A DNA stretch of 64,000 nt from Clostridia bacterium (GTDB lineage: Bacteria > Bacillota > Clostridia > Christensenellales > Maliibacteriaceae): the NCBI GenBank assembly GCA_017431145.1, contig JAFRLQ010000004.1, positions 80,209 to 144,208 on the forward strand. The letters are read 5' to 3'. Positions 54,220 through 62,537 of the stretch are shown here, piece after piece (within the stretch, counting starts at the first letter, position 1; each line of letters starts with the position of its first letter). The translations under genes and the position numbers were made by a program. The notes below the pieces were generated by a model. The model was not told where the DNA came from and searched no databases. It saw only the letters and a program-made list of their open reading frames with translations.

Positions 54220-54570
54220 ATGCGCAACAAATCCACTATAACCGCGCTTGCCGCCGGGGTGCTGATCCTTCTGTTTATGATCATTTTCCCGATCGCATCA
54301 AAACCGCATAACAGCGTTTTTTGGTCACGATACATCATTACGGTGTTTGCGATGCTTATTGTCGCTCTCAGCATTCTTCAGGTCTTCCGGGCAGCCGGAG
54401 GTGCGCTGATGGCACGCGGCCTTTTTCAGACCGCTTTCTACGCCGTTGCAATGTTTCAAACGGTCGTTCACATGCGTGCTGCGCACGCGCTGATCATTTA
54501 CGCTGTACTGTTCACCGTGATCTATATCGTGCTGTTCATTACAGATCCTGCGAACTCCTTCGGTCGCTGA
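54220..54570 (+). CDS. Small four-helix membrane protein
   Basis: Not recognised. The 116 residues have four hydrophobic helices (about 8-25, 37-57, 66-84, 89-108). GGAGG lies just before the ATG and a good promoter precedes it, which supports a real gene. Its 3' end overlaps the convergent gene by 32 bases. Confidence 0.7.
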   Translation: MRNKSTITALAAGVLILLFMIIFPIASKPHNSVFWSRYIITVFAMLIVALSILQVFRAAGGALMARGLFQTAFYAVAMFQTVVHMRAAHALIIYAVLFTVIYIVLFITDPANSFGR

Positions 54571-54967
54571 ACCGGATGCTCCGCTGTTCCTGCACGATAT
54601 GCAGAACGATATTGGTGCAAAGCGTCACGGACGTTCCGTATATCTGCATTCCCATCTCGCCGAACCATGCGTTGACATCAAGCGTCGAAAGAAGAATGAC
54701 ATTGATCAGAAGCACGACCGCATTGAGCAGCAGAAACCTGCCGTATTCATGTGAGGTAAACAGCCTTTTGTCCGCAAAACGCGTCGCCCTTCTCATGTAG
54801 TAGAGGATCAGGATCCCGAACATCTGTGAGAGCAGATAAGCGATCAGGCTGTCCATCCCCACCTTTTTTCCGACCAGCCAGCGGTATGACAGAAACGCAG
54901 CAACGAGAAACAGGATATACCCGCTGACGATCAGGATCTTGATATAGCGTCTTGGATGGTTCTGCAT
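54539..54967 (-). CDS. Four-helix membrane protein, GtrA-like
   Basis: A 142-residue protein with four membrane helices and a basic end (QEQRSIRFSDRR), a layout like the GtrA family of flippase-associated proteins; the sequence match is weak. GGAG precedes the ATG. It lies downstream of phoR, without an obvious promoter. Confidence 0.6.
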   Translation of the reverse strand: MQNHPRRYIKILIVSGYILFLVAAFLSYRWLVGKKVGMDSLIAYLLSQMFGILILYYMRRATRFADKRLFTSHEYGRFLLLNAVVLLINVILLSTLDVNAWFGEMGMQIYGTSVTLCTNIVLHIVQEQRSIRFSDRRSSQDL

Positions 54968-55034
54968 TGCTCCGCTCCGTTCACTTGAAATGGCTTACCG
55001 TCATGGTATGCCTTATCTTATCACATTTTTCTTA

Positions 55035-56363
55035 TTATGATTCAGGAAACCGTACTGTGATGCGCGTTCCCTGCCCTTCATCGCTCTCGATCTCCAGCTG
55101 CGCATCATGGATCTCCACGATGTGTTTCACGATCGCGAGCCCCAGACCGGTCCCGCCTGTCTTCTTGGAACGGCTCTTGTCCACACGGAAAAAGCGTTCG
55201 AAAATACGTTTCTGATTTTCCTTTGATATCCCGATCCCGTTATCGGATACAGTCAGATGATCGCCGTGCGCTTCAATCCGGACCCATCCTCCGTCATGAT
55301 TGTAACGCACCGCATTGTCCACGAGATTGTAGACGAGTTCTTCCATCATCGTCCTGCTTGCCCTGATAAGGTCATGCGTACCGTCCACCCGGATCGTCAC
55401 TCCGTGACGGTTCGCTTCAGGTTCAAGCATCGCCGCGCACGTCAGCGCGGTGTCATACAGGTCGACCGGCTCCCTTTCGTTTTCCATTTCACGCGCGGTA
55501 TCCAGTTCGGACAGTCTCAGGATATCATTGATCAGGGTGAGCAGTCGGTCTGCATTGCGATGGATCTCTCCCGCGAACTTGCGCGTATCCGCTTCATCCG
55601 TCATTCCGTTCTCGATCAGTTCAGAATATCCCGAGATCGACGTCAGCGGTGTTTTCAGTTCATGCGAGACATTTGCTGTGAATTCCTGTCTCAGCATCGC
55701 ACTTTTGATGATATCCTCATGGCTCTTCTGCAGATAACGAACGATGGGCTTCATTTCATCGTAGACCTCGATCCGCTCGGGATGATCCAGATCGTACGCC
55801 ATGGAACGGATCGGACGCAGCAGATTCTGCGTCAGGATCCGGCTGATAAAAAAGCAGAGCGCAAACAGGACGAAACTGCTTCCCACGATGAGCGGGATCG
55901 CCTGTGCAAATATGCTCAGAATACCCTTCGATGCACGTGCCGTGCGCAGTACACTGTCATTGGGAAGTCGGATGGCATAATAATAATTCGTGCGGTTGAT
56001 CGTTGTTGACCTGCGCACGGAGCTTCCCTCTCCCGTGGCAATCGCTGCCTCTATCTCTTCACGGTCACTGTGGTTGTCCAGTCTTGTAATATCCGCTACG
56101 TTATCGAAGATCACCGCACCGTTACGGTCGATAAGCGTCATACGGATATTCTCCGCTTCAAGCTCCTCAGCGTAAAGCGCGATCCGCTCATCTTCCTGAC
56201 TGGTCACGACATCCGTTTCAGCCAGAAGCTTCGTATACGCACGCAGATCCGCAATGACTTCCTCCTTGTAGACACGGTAACACGCAAACGTACAAAGAAT
56301 CGCTGTCATCATGATGGCGATGGCAGCGACAAGCATAAAACGAAGATTGATCGTTTTGTTCAT
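55035..56363 (-). CDS. phoR: Sensor histidine kinase, PhoR type
   Basis: A 442-residue membrane kinase with two helices (about 9-30 and 155-178) flanking an extracytoplasmic sensor domain. A HAMP-like link follows, then H-box FTANVSHELKTPLTSISGYSE and ATPase boxes with N in LVYNLVDNAVRYN, DNGIGISKENQKRIF and GTGLGLAIVKHI. It overlaps the regulator gene by four bases. The PhoR assignment rests on the PhoB-type partner and the adjacent phosphate transporter with Pho-box-like repeats. Confidence 0.88.
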   Translation of the reverse strand: MNKTINLRFMLVAAIAIMMTAILCTFACYRVYKEEVIADLRAYTKLLAETDVVTSQEDERIALYAEELEAENIRMTLIDRNGAVIFDNVADITRLDNHSDREEIEAAIATGEGSSVRRSTTINRTNYYYAIRLPNDSVLRTARASKGILSIFAQAIPLIVGSSFVLFALCFFISRILTQNLLRPIRSMAYDLDHPERIEVYDEMKPIVRYLQKSHEDIIKSAMLRQEFTANVSHELKTPLTSISGYSELIENGMTDEADTRKFAGEIHRNADRLLTLINDILRLSELDTAREMENEREPVDLYDTALTCAAMLEPEANRHGVTIRVDGTHDLIRASRTMMEELVYNLVDNAVRYNHDGGWVRIEAHGDHLTVSDNGIGISKENQKRIFERFFRVDKSRSKKTGGTGLGLAIVKHIVEIHDAQLEIESDEGQGTRITVRFPES

Positions 56364-57031
56364 TTAGCGATATACCCCACATTTCTTACGGTCTGAATGT
56401 GTTCACTGGCATCTCCCAGTTTCTGCCGCAGCGTTTTGATATGCATGTCCAGCGTGCGGGATTCTCCTTCGAAATCGACTCCCCAGACACGGTTCATCAG
56501 CACCTCGCGTGTGAGTACGATCCCTGCGTTGCGAAGGAGACAAGTCAGAAGCTCAAATTCTTTGAACGTCAGTTCCACACCGCGTTCGTTTACCGCGCAG
56601 ATCCTCTTTGCGGGTTCTACACGGATCTCTCCGAGGGAAAGCACTTCGTTCTCAGGCGCATGCCCTGTCCTGCGCAGGATCGCCTTGACGCGGGAGATCA
56701 GTTCCATGACCCCGAACGGTTTGGTGATGTAGTCGTCAGCACCTGAATCGAGCCCTCTGACTGCGTCAAGTTCCGTCGCCTTTGCGCTCACAAAAATCAC
56801 GGGACGCTCGCGCATCTCAGGGTCCTGTCTGATATTCCGCAGCACAGAAAGTCCGTCTTCATCCGGCAGCATGATATCCAGGATCACAAGATCCGGAATC
56901 CTGCGGGATGCCGCATCGTAAAACTCCGAAGCACGTTCAAAGGACGCGACCTCATAGCCGCTGTTTTTCAGCGCATAGGTCTCGATCTCCCGGATGTTGG
57001 CGTCATCCTCAAGAATATAGATGATTCCCAT
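56360..57031 (-). CDS. phoB: Response regulator, PhoB/OmpR type
   Basis: A 223-residue protein: receiver domain with acidic pair EDD, phospho-acceptor aspartate in LVILDIMLPDEDG and lysine in VSAKATELD, then a winged-helix domain with LTFKEFELLTCLLRN and RTLDMHIKTLRQKL. The ATG at 57031 begins GIIYILEDD; a longer frame starts upstream without support. Confidence 0.9.
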   Translation of the reverse strand: MGIIYILEDDANIREIETYALKNSGYEVASFERASEFYDAASRRIPDLVILDIMLPDEDGLSVLRNIRQDPEMRERPVIFVSAKATELDAVRGLDSGADDYITKPFGVMELISRVKAILRRTGHAPENEVLSLGEIRVEPAKRICAVNERGVELTFKEFELLTCLLRNAGIVLTREVLMNRVWGVDFEGESRTLDMHIKTLRQKLGDASEHIQTVRNVGYIAK

Positions 57032-57101
57032 CACGGCCGCTTCCCTTTCCGTTTGCTGTGTCTTTATCATAGCCCTTTTTCGTCCTTATCACCATACAGA
57101 C

Positions 57102-59162
57102 TTAAGCTTTCTGTTTTTTCTTTTTGTCCGTTTTTTCCGCCTGTGTGTCTTTTTTCTTCTTTTCTTCCTGTTTTTTCTTCTCTTCCTGCTTCTTCTTCTC
57201 TTCCTGCTTCTTCTTCTCTTCCTGCTTCTTCTTCTCTTCCTGCTTCTCTGCTTTCTCTTTCTCCGCTTTTTCTTTTTTCTCTTTCTTGTCCTTCTTCTGC
57301 TTCTCCGCTTTTTCCGCGTCCTTCTTCAGTTTTTCCACGCGTCTTTCTTCCTGCGCTTCTTCTGTCAGGACCGCGCCGCGCTGTGTGACAGAATCAAGAT
57401 ACTTCGCGGCATAATACTGATAAAGTGCCTGGAATTCCTCGCTCTGAGGATCGTACGCATGTCCGTGCATCTCGTCGAATTCCGCGTCGCCGTCCACACG
57501 TTTCACGACGTGCAGCGCCACGTTCGTGGAGTGTGCGGCGATCCTTTCGAAAGCATTGATCAGATCGAACAGTGTCACGCCGCCCTGAATGCTGCAGATC
57601 CCTTTCTGCAAGCGTTCGATGTGATGCGACTTAACGACTTCCTTCATCTGGTCGATGACTTCCGCCACAGGCTCCACACGGGTCGCCAGCGTACGGTCAT
57701 CCGTCGCAAACGCTCTGAGGACTGTTTCCAATGTATACTCCGTGGCACCCGCAAGATCCAGGACCTCCTGTTCTCCCGACGGAGAGAAAGTCACGCCGGC
57801 TTCCTGCTTTTCACGTGCCACATATGCGATATTGATGCAATAATCACCCAGACGTTCGAAATCCCCGATAGACTCCAGGATCTCCGTCACGACACGTTCA
57901 TTGTCGCGTGTCAGGCGTCTGCGGTCGATCCGGATAATGTAGGATGAAAGAACGGTCTCGCACCTGTCGATAAATGCCTCATTATCCTCCAGCCGTGCGA
58001 ACAGCGATTCATCGTAGTCCGTAATGAGCTGCATGGCAAGGCCGAAGTTTTCACGGATACGCTCCGACATGGAAAGAATCAGATCTTTACAGGCACGCAG
58101 GGCGACAGACGGCGTCTGCAGAAGCAAAGCATCCAGTTTCCGGAATTCGGAATCCCCGTCTTCCTCCTCCGTATCGCGCAGGATCTTCCCGGTCAGTGAT
58201 GACAGTTTCTCGGTAAAGGGAAGAAGCAGCAGGCTCGGAATCAGATTGAAGAGCAGATGCAGGTTCGCGATCTGACCACGGTTCACCTGCTTTGAAAACC
58301 ACGGTATCCCGATCGTGTAATAGATGATATAGATCACCGCGGTAAAGAACACCGCAGCCAGGATATTGAACAGAAGATAGGACAGCGCAACGCGTTTTGC
58401 TTTTTTCTTTGCGCCGATACTCCCCAGAAGGATCGTCATGCATTTTCCGATATTCTGCCCGATGATGATCGGGACAGCCGTCGAGTATGTGACCGCCCCG
58501 GTCGCCGACAGCGCCTGGAGAATACCGACGGATGCGGAAGAACTCTGGATGATCGCCGTGATCACAAGACCGATCAGGATACCAAGAAGCGGATTCTGGA
58601 AAGATGTGAACAGTCTCTGGAACGCCGCCGACTCGCGCAGCGGGAGGAAAACCTCCTCCATCATCACCATGCCGTAGAACAGCGTTCCCAGGCCGAGCAT
58701 AATGCCGGCGATCTGTTTCTGTCTTTTCTTTTTGATAAAGATATAGATAAATGCTCCGATCGCGACCAGGATCGGCGCGAAGCCGGAAGGCTTGAAGATC
58801 TGCAGAACGATGTTTCCGCCGCCGAGATCCCCCAGCCGCAGGATCTGTGCCGTGACTGTACTACCGACATTCGCACCCAGCACAACAGGGATCGCCTGTG
58901 TGAGCGTCATGATTCCCGCATTGACGAAACCGATCAGCATGATCGTTGTCGCGGCGGAACTCTGTATGATGCCTGTCACGCCCGTACCAAACGCCCAGCC
59001 TTTGATCGCGCTGAGCGCTTTGTTCTTCGAAGTCGTCATCGTTGCCAGGATCTGCTCCAGACCTGACCCCGCAAGCTGCTCCAGCGAAGAGCCCATCAGG
59101 CTCATACCGAAAAGAAACAGTCCAACACCTCCGAACAGTTGCAGAATGGAGATGATATCCAT
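57102..59162 (-). CDS. Na/Pi cotransporter with PhoU-like domain and charged tail
   Basis: A 686-residue protein. Two inverted Na/Pi cotransporter repeats carry the QSSA/QSSS signatures at 67-70 and 206-209. A cytosolic PhoU-like four-helix domain follows (about 345-595), then an 85-residue, almost purely Lys/Glu/Gln tail containing about five EEKKKQ repeats. It imports phosphate, or balances it, with sodium. It is placed between the PhoR-PhoB genes and a Pho-box-like array, so phosphate-starvation control is likely. AGGAG precedes the ATG. Confidence 0.92.
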   Translation of the reverse strand: MDIISILQLFGGVGLFLFGMSLMGSSLEQLAGSGLEQILATMTTSKNKALSAIKGWAFGTGVTGIIQSSAATTIMLIGFVNAGIMTLTQAIPVVLGANVGSTVTAQILRLGDLGGGNIVLQIFKPSGFAPILVAIGAFIYIFIKKKRQKQIAGIMLGLGTLFYGMVMMEEVFLPLRESAAFQRLFTSFQNPLLGILIGLVITAIIQSSSASVGILQALSATGAVTYSTAVPIIIGQNIGKCMTILLGSIGAKKKAKRVALSYLLFNILAAVFFTAVIYIIYYTIGIPWFSKQVNRGQIANLHLLFNLIPSLLLLPFTEKLSSLTGKILRDTEEEDGDSEFRKLDALLLQTPSVALRACKDLILSMSERIRENFGLAMQLITDYDESLFARLEDNEAFIDRCETVLSSYIIRIDRRRLTRDNERVVTEILESIGDFERLGDYCINIAYVAREKQEAGVTFSPSGEQEVLDLAGATEYTLETVLRAFATDDRTLATRVEPVAEVIDQMKEVVKSHHIERLQKGICSIQGGVTLFDLINAFERIAAHSTNVALHVVKRVDGDAEFDEMHGHAYDPQSEEFQALYQYYAAKYLDSVTQRGAVLTEEAQEERRVEKLKKDAEKAEKQKKDKKEKKEKAEKEKAEKQEEKKKQEEKKKQEEKKKQEEKKKQEEKKKKDTQAEKTDKKKKQKA
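57163..57247. repeat. 18-bp tandem repeat encoding EEKKKQ
   Basis: The unit TTCCTGCTTCTTCTTCTC recurs about four to five times head to tail inside the Na/Pi cotransporter gene. The copies are nearly identical in DNA, so copy number may vary between strains without a frame change. Confidence 0.85.
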
Positions 59163-59198
59163 AAAAAATACTCCTCATCATGTCATTAAACAGATGGG

Positions 59199-59253
59199 AG
59201 TATAGAAAATCCAGGTAAAAGCCACGTCGGCTTTATGTAAAATCCATGTAAAA
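59199..59253 (-). promoter_or_regulatory. Pho-box-like array and promoter of the Na/Pi cotransporter gene
   Basis: On minus, TTTTACA (59247-59253), TTTTACA (59236-59242), TTTTACC (59214-59220) and TTTTCTA (59203-59209) start at spacings of 11, 22 and 11 bp. All are therefore in phase on one helix face. This is the repeat type and period of PhoP boxes in Bacillota (TTAACA-like, 11-bp period). TATACT at 59199-59204 can be the -10, putting the array at about -20 to -60, as in activated promoters. Confidence 0.65.
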
Positions 59254-59679
59254 TCACGATCGGGCTTCTAAAAGCGCAGCTGCCTCCTCCACCGCCTGTT
59301 CGATCAGCTGAGACACGCTCATCTGCGATGTGCCTACGATCAGGCTGTCACAGTGGTTGAACGGGATCAGGACGCGCACTGCGCCGCTCTGTCCCACCGC
59401 CTTTGCCATCTTCGGCGTCGTCTCGCCCATCAGGGAATCAGCGATGGCGATTCCGACAGGTCCTACGATCACTTTCGCTTTGCGGCACGCCACGACGACA
59501 GCGTTCTCTCCTGTCGCGCCTTCGTCAGCCCCTGCCTTCAGCATAGAAAGCGTCGCCTGCGTATTGGTGCCCACGGCAGTGATAAACACGTCCGGTATCC
59601 GCTTCTTCAGAAGAAGAACCAGCTGCTTTCCGACACCGCCGCCCTGGGCGTCGATCACAAGGACCTTTTTCTCATCCAT
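59254..59679 (-). CDS. DUF3842 family protein
   Basis: A 141-residue small Rossmann-like protein with the family start KVLVIDAQGGGVGKQLV and PVGIAIADSLMGETTPKMA. Widespread in Clostridia; function unknown. The glycine-rich loop suggests nucleotide binding. It overlaps the thioredoxin gene by eight bases, so the two are coupled. Its stop codon touches the Pho-like array. Confidence 0.9.
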   Translation of the reverse strand: MDEKKVLVIDAQGGGVGKQLVLLLKKRIPDVFITAVGTNTQATLSMLKAGADEGATGENAVVVACRKAKVIVGPVGIAIADSLMGETTPKMAKAVGQSGAVRVLIPFNHCDSLIVGTSQMSVSQLIEQAVEEAAALLEARS

Positions 59680-60001
59680 CCTGTTCCACCGCCCTGTCCA
59701 GCATCTCCAGAAGTGCTTTCGGGTTGAAACCGATCGTCTTGTCGATCCGTTTTCCGTCCCGGTAAAGATAAAGCGCAGGGATCGACATCACCTGCTGGCG
59801 CGTCGCGATATCCGCCTCATCCTCGATGTTGAGTTTCCCGATATGCACTTTGCCCTCATACGCTTCCGCCGCTTTTTCGACATGCGGCGCGATCATCCTG
59901 CATGGCTGACACCAGGATGCCCAGAAGTCCACCAGGACCAAATGATGATCCCGGATGAATCCGTCAAAATTCTCTTTTGTCAGTACTGCCGGTTCTGCCA
60001 T
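59672..60001 (-). CDS. Thioredoxin with WCQPC active site
   Basis: A 109-residue thioredoxin-fold protein: VLVDFWASWCQPCRMIAP with C31 and C34, the cis-proline in SIPALYLYRDG, and a normal length. The usual glycine of WCGPC is glutamine, which changes the redox potential in known mutants, so the partner may differ from standard thioredoxin. The ATG follows GGGAG. It lies between a Ser/Thr kinase gene and DUF3842. Confidence 0.93.
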   Translation of the reverse strand: MAEPAVLTKENFDGFIRDHHLVLVDFWASWCQPCRMIAPHVEKAAEAYEGKVHIGKLNIEDEADIATRQQVMSIPALYLYRDGKRIDKTIGFNPKALLEMLDRAVEQDG

Positions 60002-60034
60002 GTGCTTCTCCCGCCTTTTTAAAGAATTCACTTC

Positions 60035-62494
60035 TTAATCCATTGAATCAAAGAACTGCTGTGTTGATTCCTTCGCATCCAGCACAACACCGGTAATTTT
60101 TGCGCCACCATCCATATGAACGGTAACCTTTCCGCCGGCATCGTCAGTGTATTCACCGCTGCCCGTTTCTTCGAAACCGAGCAACTTCAGATCCTTTGCC
60201 GCTGTATCGTCCCATGTGTCATAAACTGTCCCGTTGACCCCGACGTACCACAGCGGCTCCTGTGTCTCAACATCAAGCACAGTATTGATACCGGTCACGA
60301 TGCATTCTCCGGTCACAAGCGGATCATCGAACGGGTTGTATGCCGTCACGACTGCCGTCGTCGTCGTGTTGAGGCGAAGATAAACTTCGCCCTCCATACG
60401 GCTTCCAAGATACTCCGGCGCCTTCTCGATCGTCCATCCGGCTTCGTTCACAAGTTCCTTCACCTGTACGCCGCATGCGAGGACCGCATTCGATCCGTCT
60501 TTCGTGTCGCTGATCGCGACAGGGAACTCCATAAGCAGTGCCTGTGCGTCGTATTCCGGCGCCTCCTGCAGGATCTCACTTGCAATGAAATCCGCTTCCC
60601 TGTTCTTCAGGTAAACGCCTGTCACGGTGTTCTGCGTGAAACTGACTACGATCTTGTGTTCCGAATCCTGTCCGAAGATATACTCGCTGCCCTTCGCGTA
60701 CGCATATTTCTTGTATGCCTTCAGGTCTTTTTTCACCGTCTGTCCCAGCGTCAGGAACGGTTTTTCCGCATCCGTAATGCAGGAAAAACTGTTGCGTTCC
60801 TCATTCAGATAGTTGTCGTTGAGGGCACTGCGGTATACATGGATCCCGTCGATCTCCGCTTCCCGCAGCGGGATCGTGGATTCTGTCGGATTATAGAAAT
60901 CCACCTGGATCTTCCCGTATCCGTTGATCAGTTCAACGATCGTCTCACTTTTTCCCGGCTGAAGTTCTTTTTCCGCCACGGAAGCGTCCGCAAACTCCCA
61001 TCCCGCTTTTTCCAGATCCGCATAGAGCAGCGGAACGCTGTACTTTACGCCGTTCAGTTCAAACTGATATTCATCCAGGGTCTCCGGCACACCCCCGCCT
61101 GATTTCCCCGCGAGGGAGCCGATCACGACGATCCCGATGATCAGGAACAGGAGCGCCGGCACTGCGATCACAGGGATCAGCCACCATTTTTTCTTTTTCT
61201 TTTTGACTGTCCGGTCAACGCCGTTGCCTGCGTCTTTTCCGAAAGAACCGGTATTCTCCGGGTCAACATATGTCACAGTCTTATTGATCTGTGAAATCGT
61301 CTGTCCTGTTTTTGCCGCCGTTCCCGTCGTTCCGCCTTGCGTCCGCTGCGCGGTCACATGCGTCTGCGCGGGGATCTGCGTTCCCTGCGTCTGAACGGTT
61401 GCGTTCGGCTTTATGGTTTCCGTTGCCGGCGGCCGCGTCACAGCATCGCCCCCTACATAGATGGTGGCGTCGCTGTTTCCGCTCTTTTTTTCGTTTTCGT
61501 TCACGCCAACAGCTCTGAACGCTGGATCGCGAATGGCGCGTTCCAGATCCTGCTGCAGTTCGCGCACGGAACGGTATCGGTCCTCCTGACGTACGGCAAG
61601 TCCCTTCATGATCACGCTGCTCACGGAAGGCGCACACGCACTGACATCGCAAAGCGACTCAAGATTATCTTTGAACATGCGCTCCATCGATTCATCCGGC
61701 GTCACACCGGCAATGCAGCGGTACATCGTCGCGCAGAGGGCATACACATCCGTCCAGGGGCCCTGATTCCCCTTGCTTCTGTACTGCTCCTCCGGCGCGT
61801 ATCCCTGCTTCAGGATCACGGAGAGGCTGCGGATATCCGTCTTGGAGATCTCGCGCGCCGCGCCGAAGTCCAGAAGTTTCACACGGCCGTTCTTCAGCAT
61901 CATGATGTTGTCCGGGCTGATATCCCGGTGGATCACGTTGTTGTCATGCACATTCTGAAGGGAATTCATGACGGGACGCATGATCCGGATGACATCATCC
62001 GTCGGTATTTTCCCGTTCTTTTCCAGATAGGACCGCAGCGTCTGTCCCTCAAGGAAGTCCATGATCATATAAGCAGTGTTGTTTTCTTCAAAGAAATCAC
62101 GGATGCCGACGATGCCGTCCTCGTCCGCGAACCGTGCGAGCACGCGCGCCTCGTCGATGAATTTCTCCTTGTTCTTTTCAAAAAGCTCTGCGTTGGTCCC
62201 GACGCTTGCCTGGACCAGCATGGACACGGTATTGTTGCGGTTCACGAAGCCGTTCATATAGAACTCTTTCACCGCGACCTTCATATCCAAAAGCGTGTCA
62301 CGTCCGACATACGTAATGCCGAAACCGCCTTCTCCGATCACCTTTCCCACCATATAGCGGTCATGGAGGATCGTTCCCGGCTGAAGCTGGTGCGGGTCGA
62401 TCTCATATCCCGCGGGATCGAACCCGCAGTAGGGACAGACCTGTCCCGGGTCTTCCACATGCTGCATGCATCCGAAGCAATACTTCTGTTCCAT
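60035..62494 (-). CDS. Zinc-ribbon Ser/Thr protein kinase, membrane-bound
   Basis: An 819-residue protein. The N-terminal zinc ribbon has C6, C9, C20 and C23. The Hanks-type kinase domain (about 46-310) has GEGGFG, K76 in AVKEF, HRDISPDN at 189-196 and DFG at 209-211. A Thr/Gln-rich linker follows, then one membrane helix (about 440-465) and a roughly 350-residue external part with beta-rich repeats that I do not recognise. It probably senses something outside the cell; there are no PASTA repeats. A close paralogue lies directly upstream. Confidence 0.9.
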   Translation of the reverse strand: MEQKYCFGCMQHVEDPGQVCPYCGFDPAGYEIDPHQLQPGTILHDRYMVGKVIGEGGFGITYVGRDTLLDMKVAVKEFYMNGFVNRNNTVSMLVQASVGTNAELFEKNKEKFIDEARVLARFADEDGIVGIRDFFEENNTAYMIMDFLEGQTLRSYLEKNGKIPTDDVIRIMRPVMNSLQNVHDNNVIHRDISPDNIMMLKNGRVKLLDFGAAREISKTDIRSLSVILKQGYAPEEQYRSKGNQGPWTDVYALCATMYRCIAGVTPDESMERMFKDNLESLCDVSACAPSVSSVIMKGLAVRQEDRYRSVRELQQDLERAIRDPAFRAVGVNENEKKSGNSDATIYVGGDAVTRPPATETIKPNATVQTQGTQIPAQTHVTAQRTQGGTTGTAAKTGQTISQINKTVTYVDPENTGSFGKDAGNGVDRTVKKKKKKWWLIPVIAVPALLFLIIGIVVIGSLAGKSGGGVPETLDEYQFELNGVKYSVPLLYADLEKAGWEFADASVAEKELQPGKSETIVELINGYGKIQVDFYNPTESTIPLREAEIDGIHVYRSALNDNYLNEERNSFSCITDAEKPFLTLGQTVKKDLKAYKKYAYAKGSEYIFGQDSEHKIVVSFTQNTVTGVYLKNREADFIASEILQEAPEYDAQALLMEFPVAISDTKDGSNAVLACGVQVKELVNEAGWTIEKAPEYLGSRMEGEVYLRLNTTTTAVVTAYNPFDDPLVTGECIVTGINTVLDVETQEPLWYVGVNGTVYDTWDDTAAKDLKLLGFEETGSGEYTDDAGGKVTVHMDGGAKITGVVLDAKESTQQFFDSMD

Positions 62495-62537
62495 ATCGTT
62501 CTCCTGTTTCCCCGTCCTGTTCTTTGCCGGTATCCTG

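Noticed and set aside
54991..55011. Small hairpin between phoR and the GtrA-like gene
   Set aside because: Mismatch in the stem and no T-run on either strand; not enough for a terminator call.
57163..57247. Regular 18-bp repeats as a CRISPR-like array
   Set aside because: No spacers; head-to-tail repeats in frame within a gene.
57021..57947. A plus-strand frame starting with long runs of Leu/Phe, looking like a membrane protein
   Set aside because: The hydrophobic run is only the antisense of the EEKKKQ repeat in the Na/Pi cotransporter gene.
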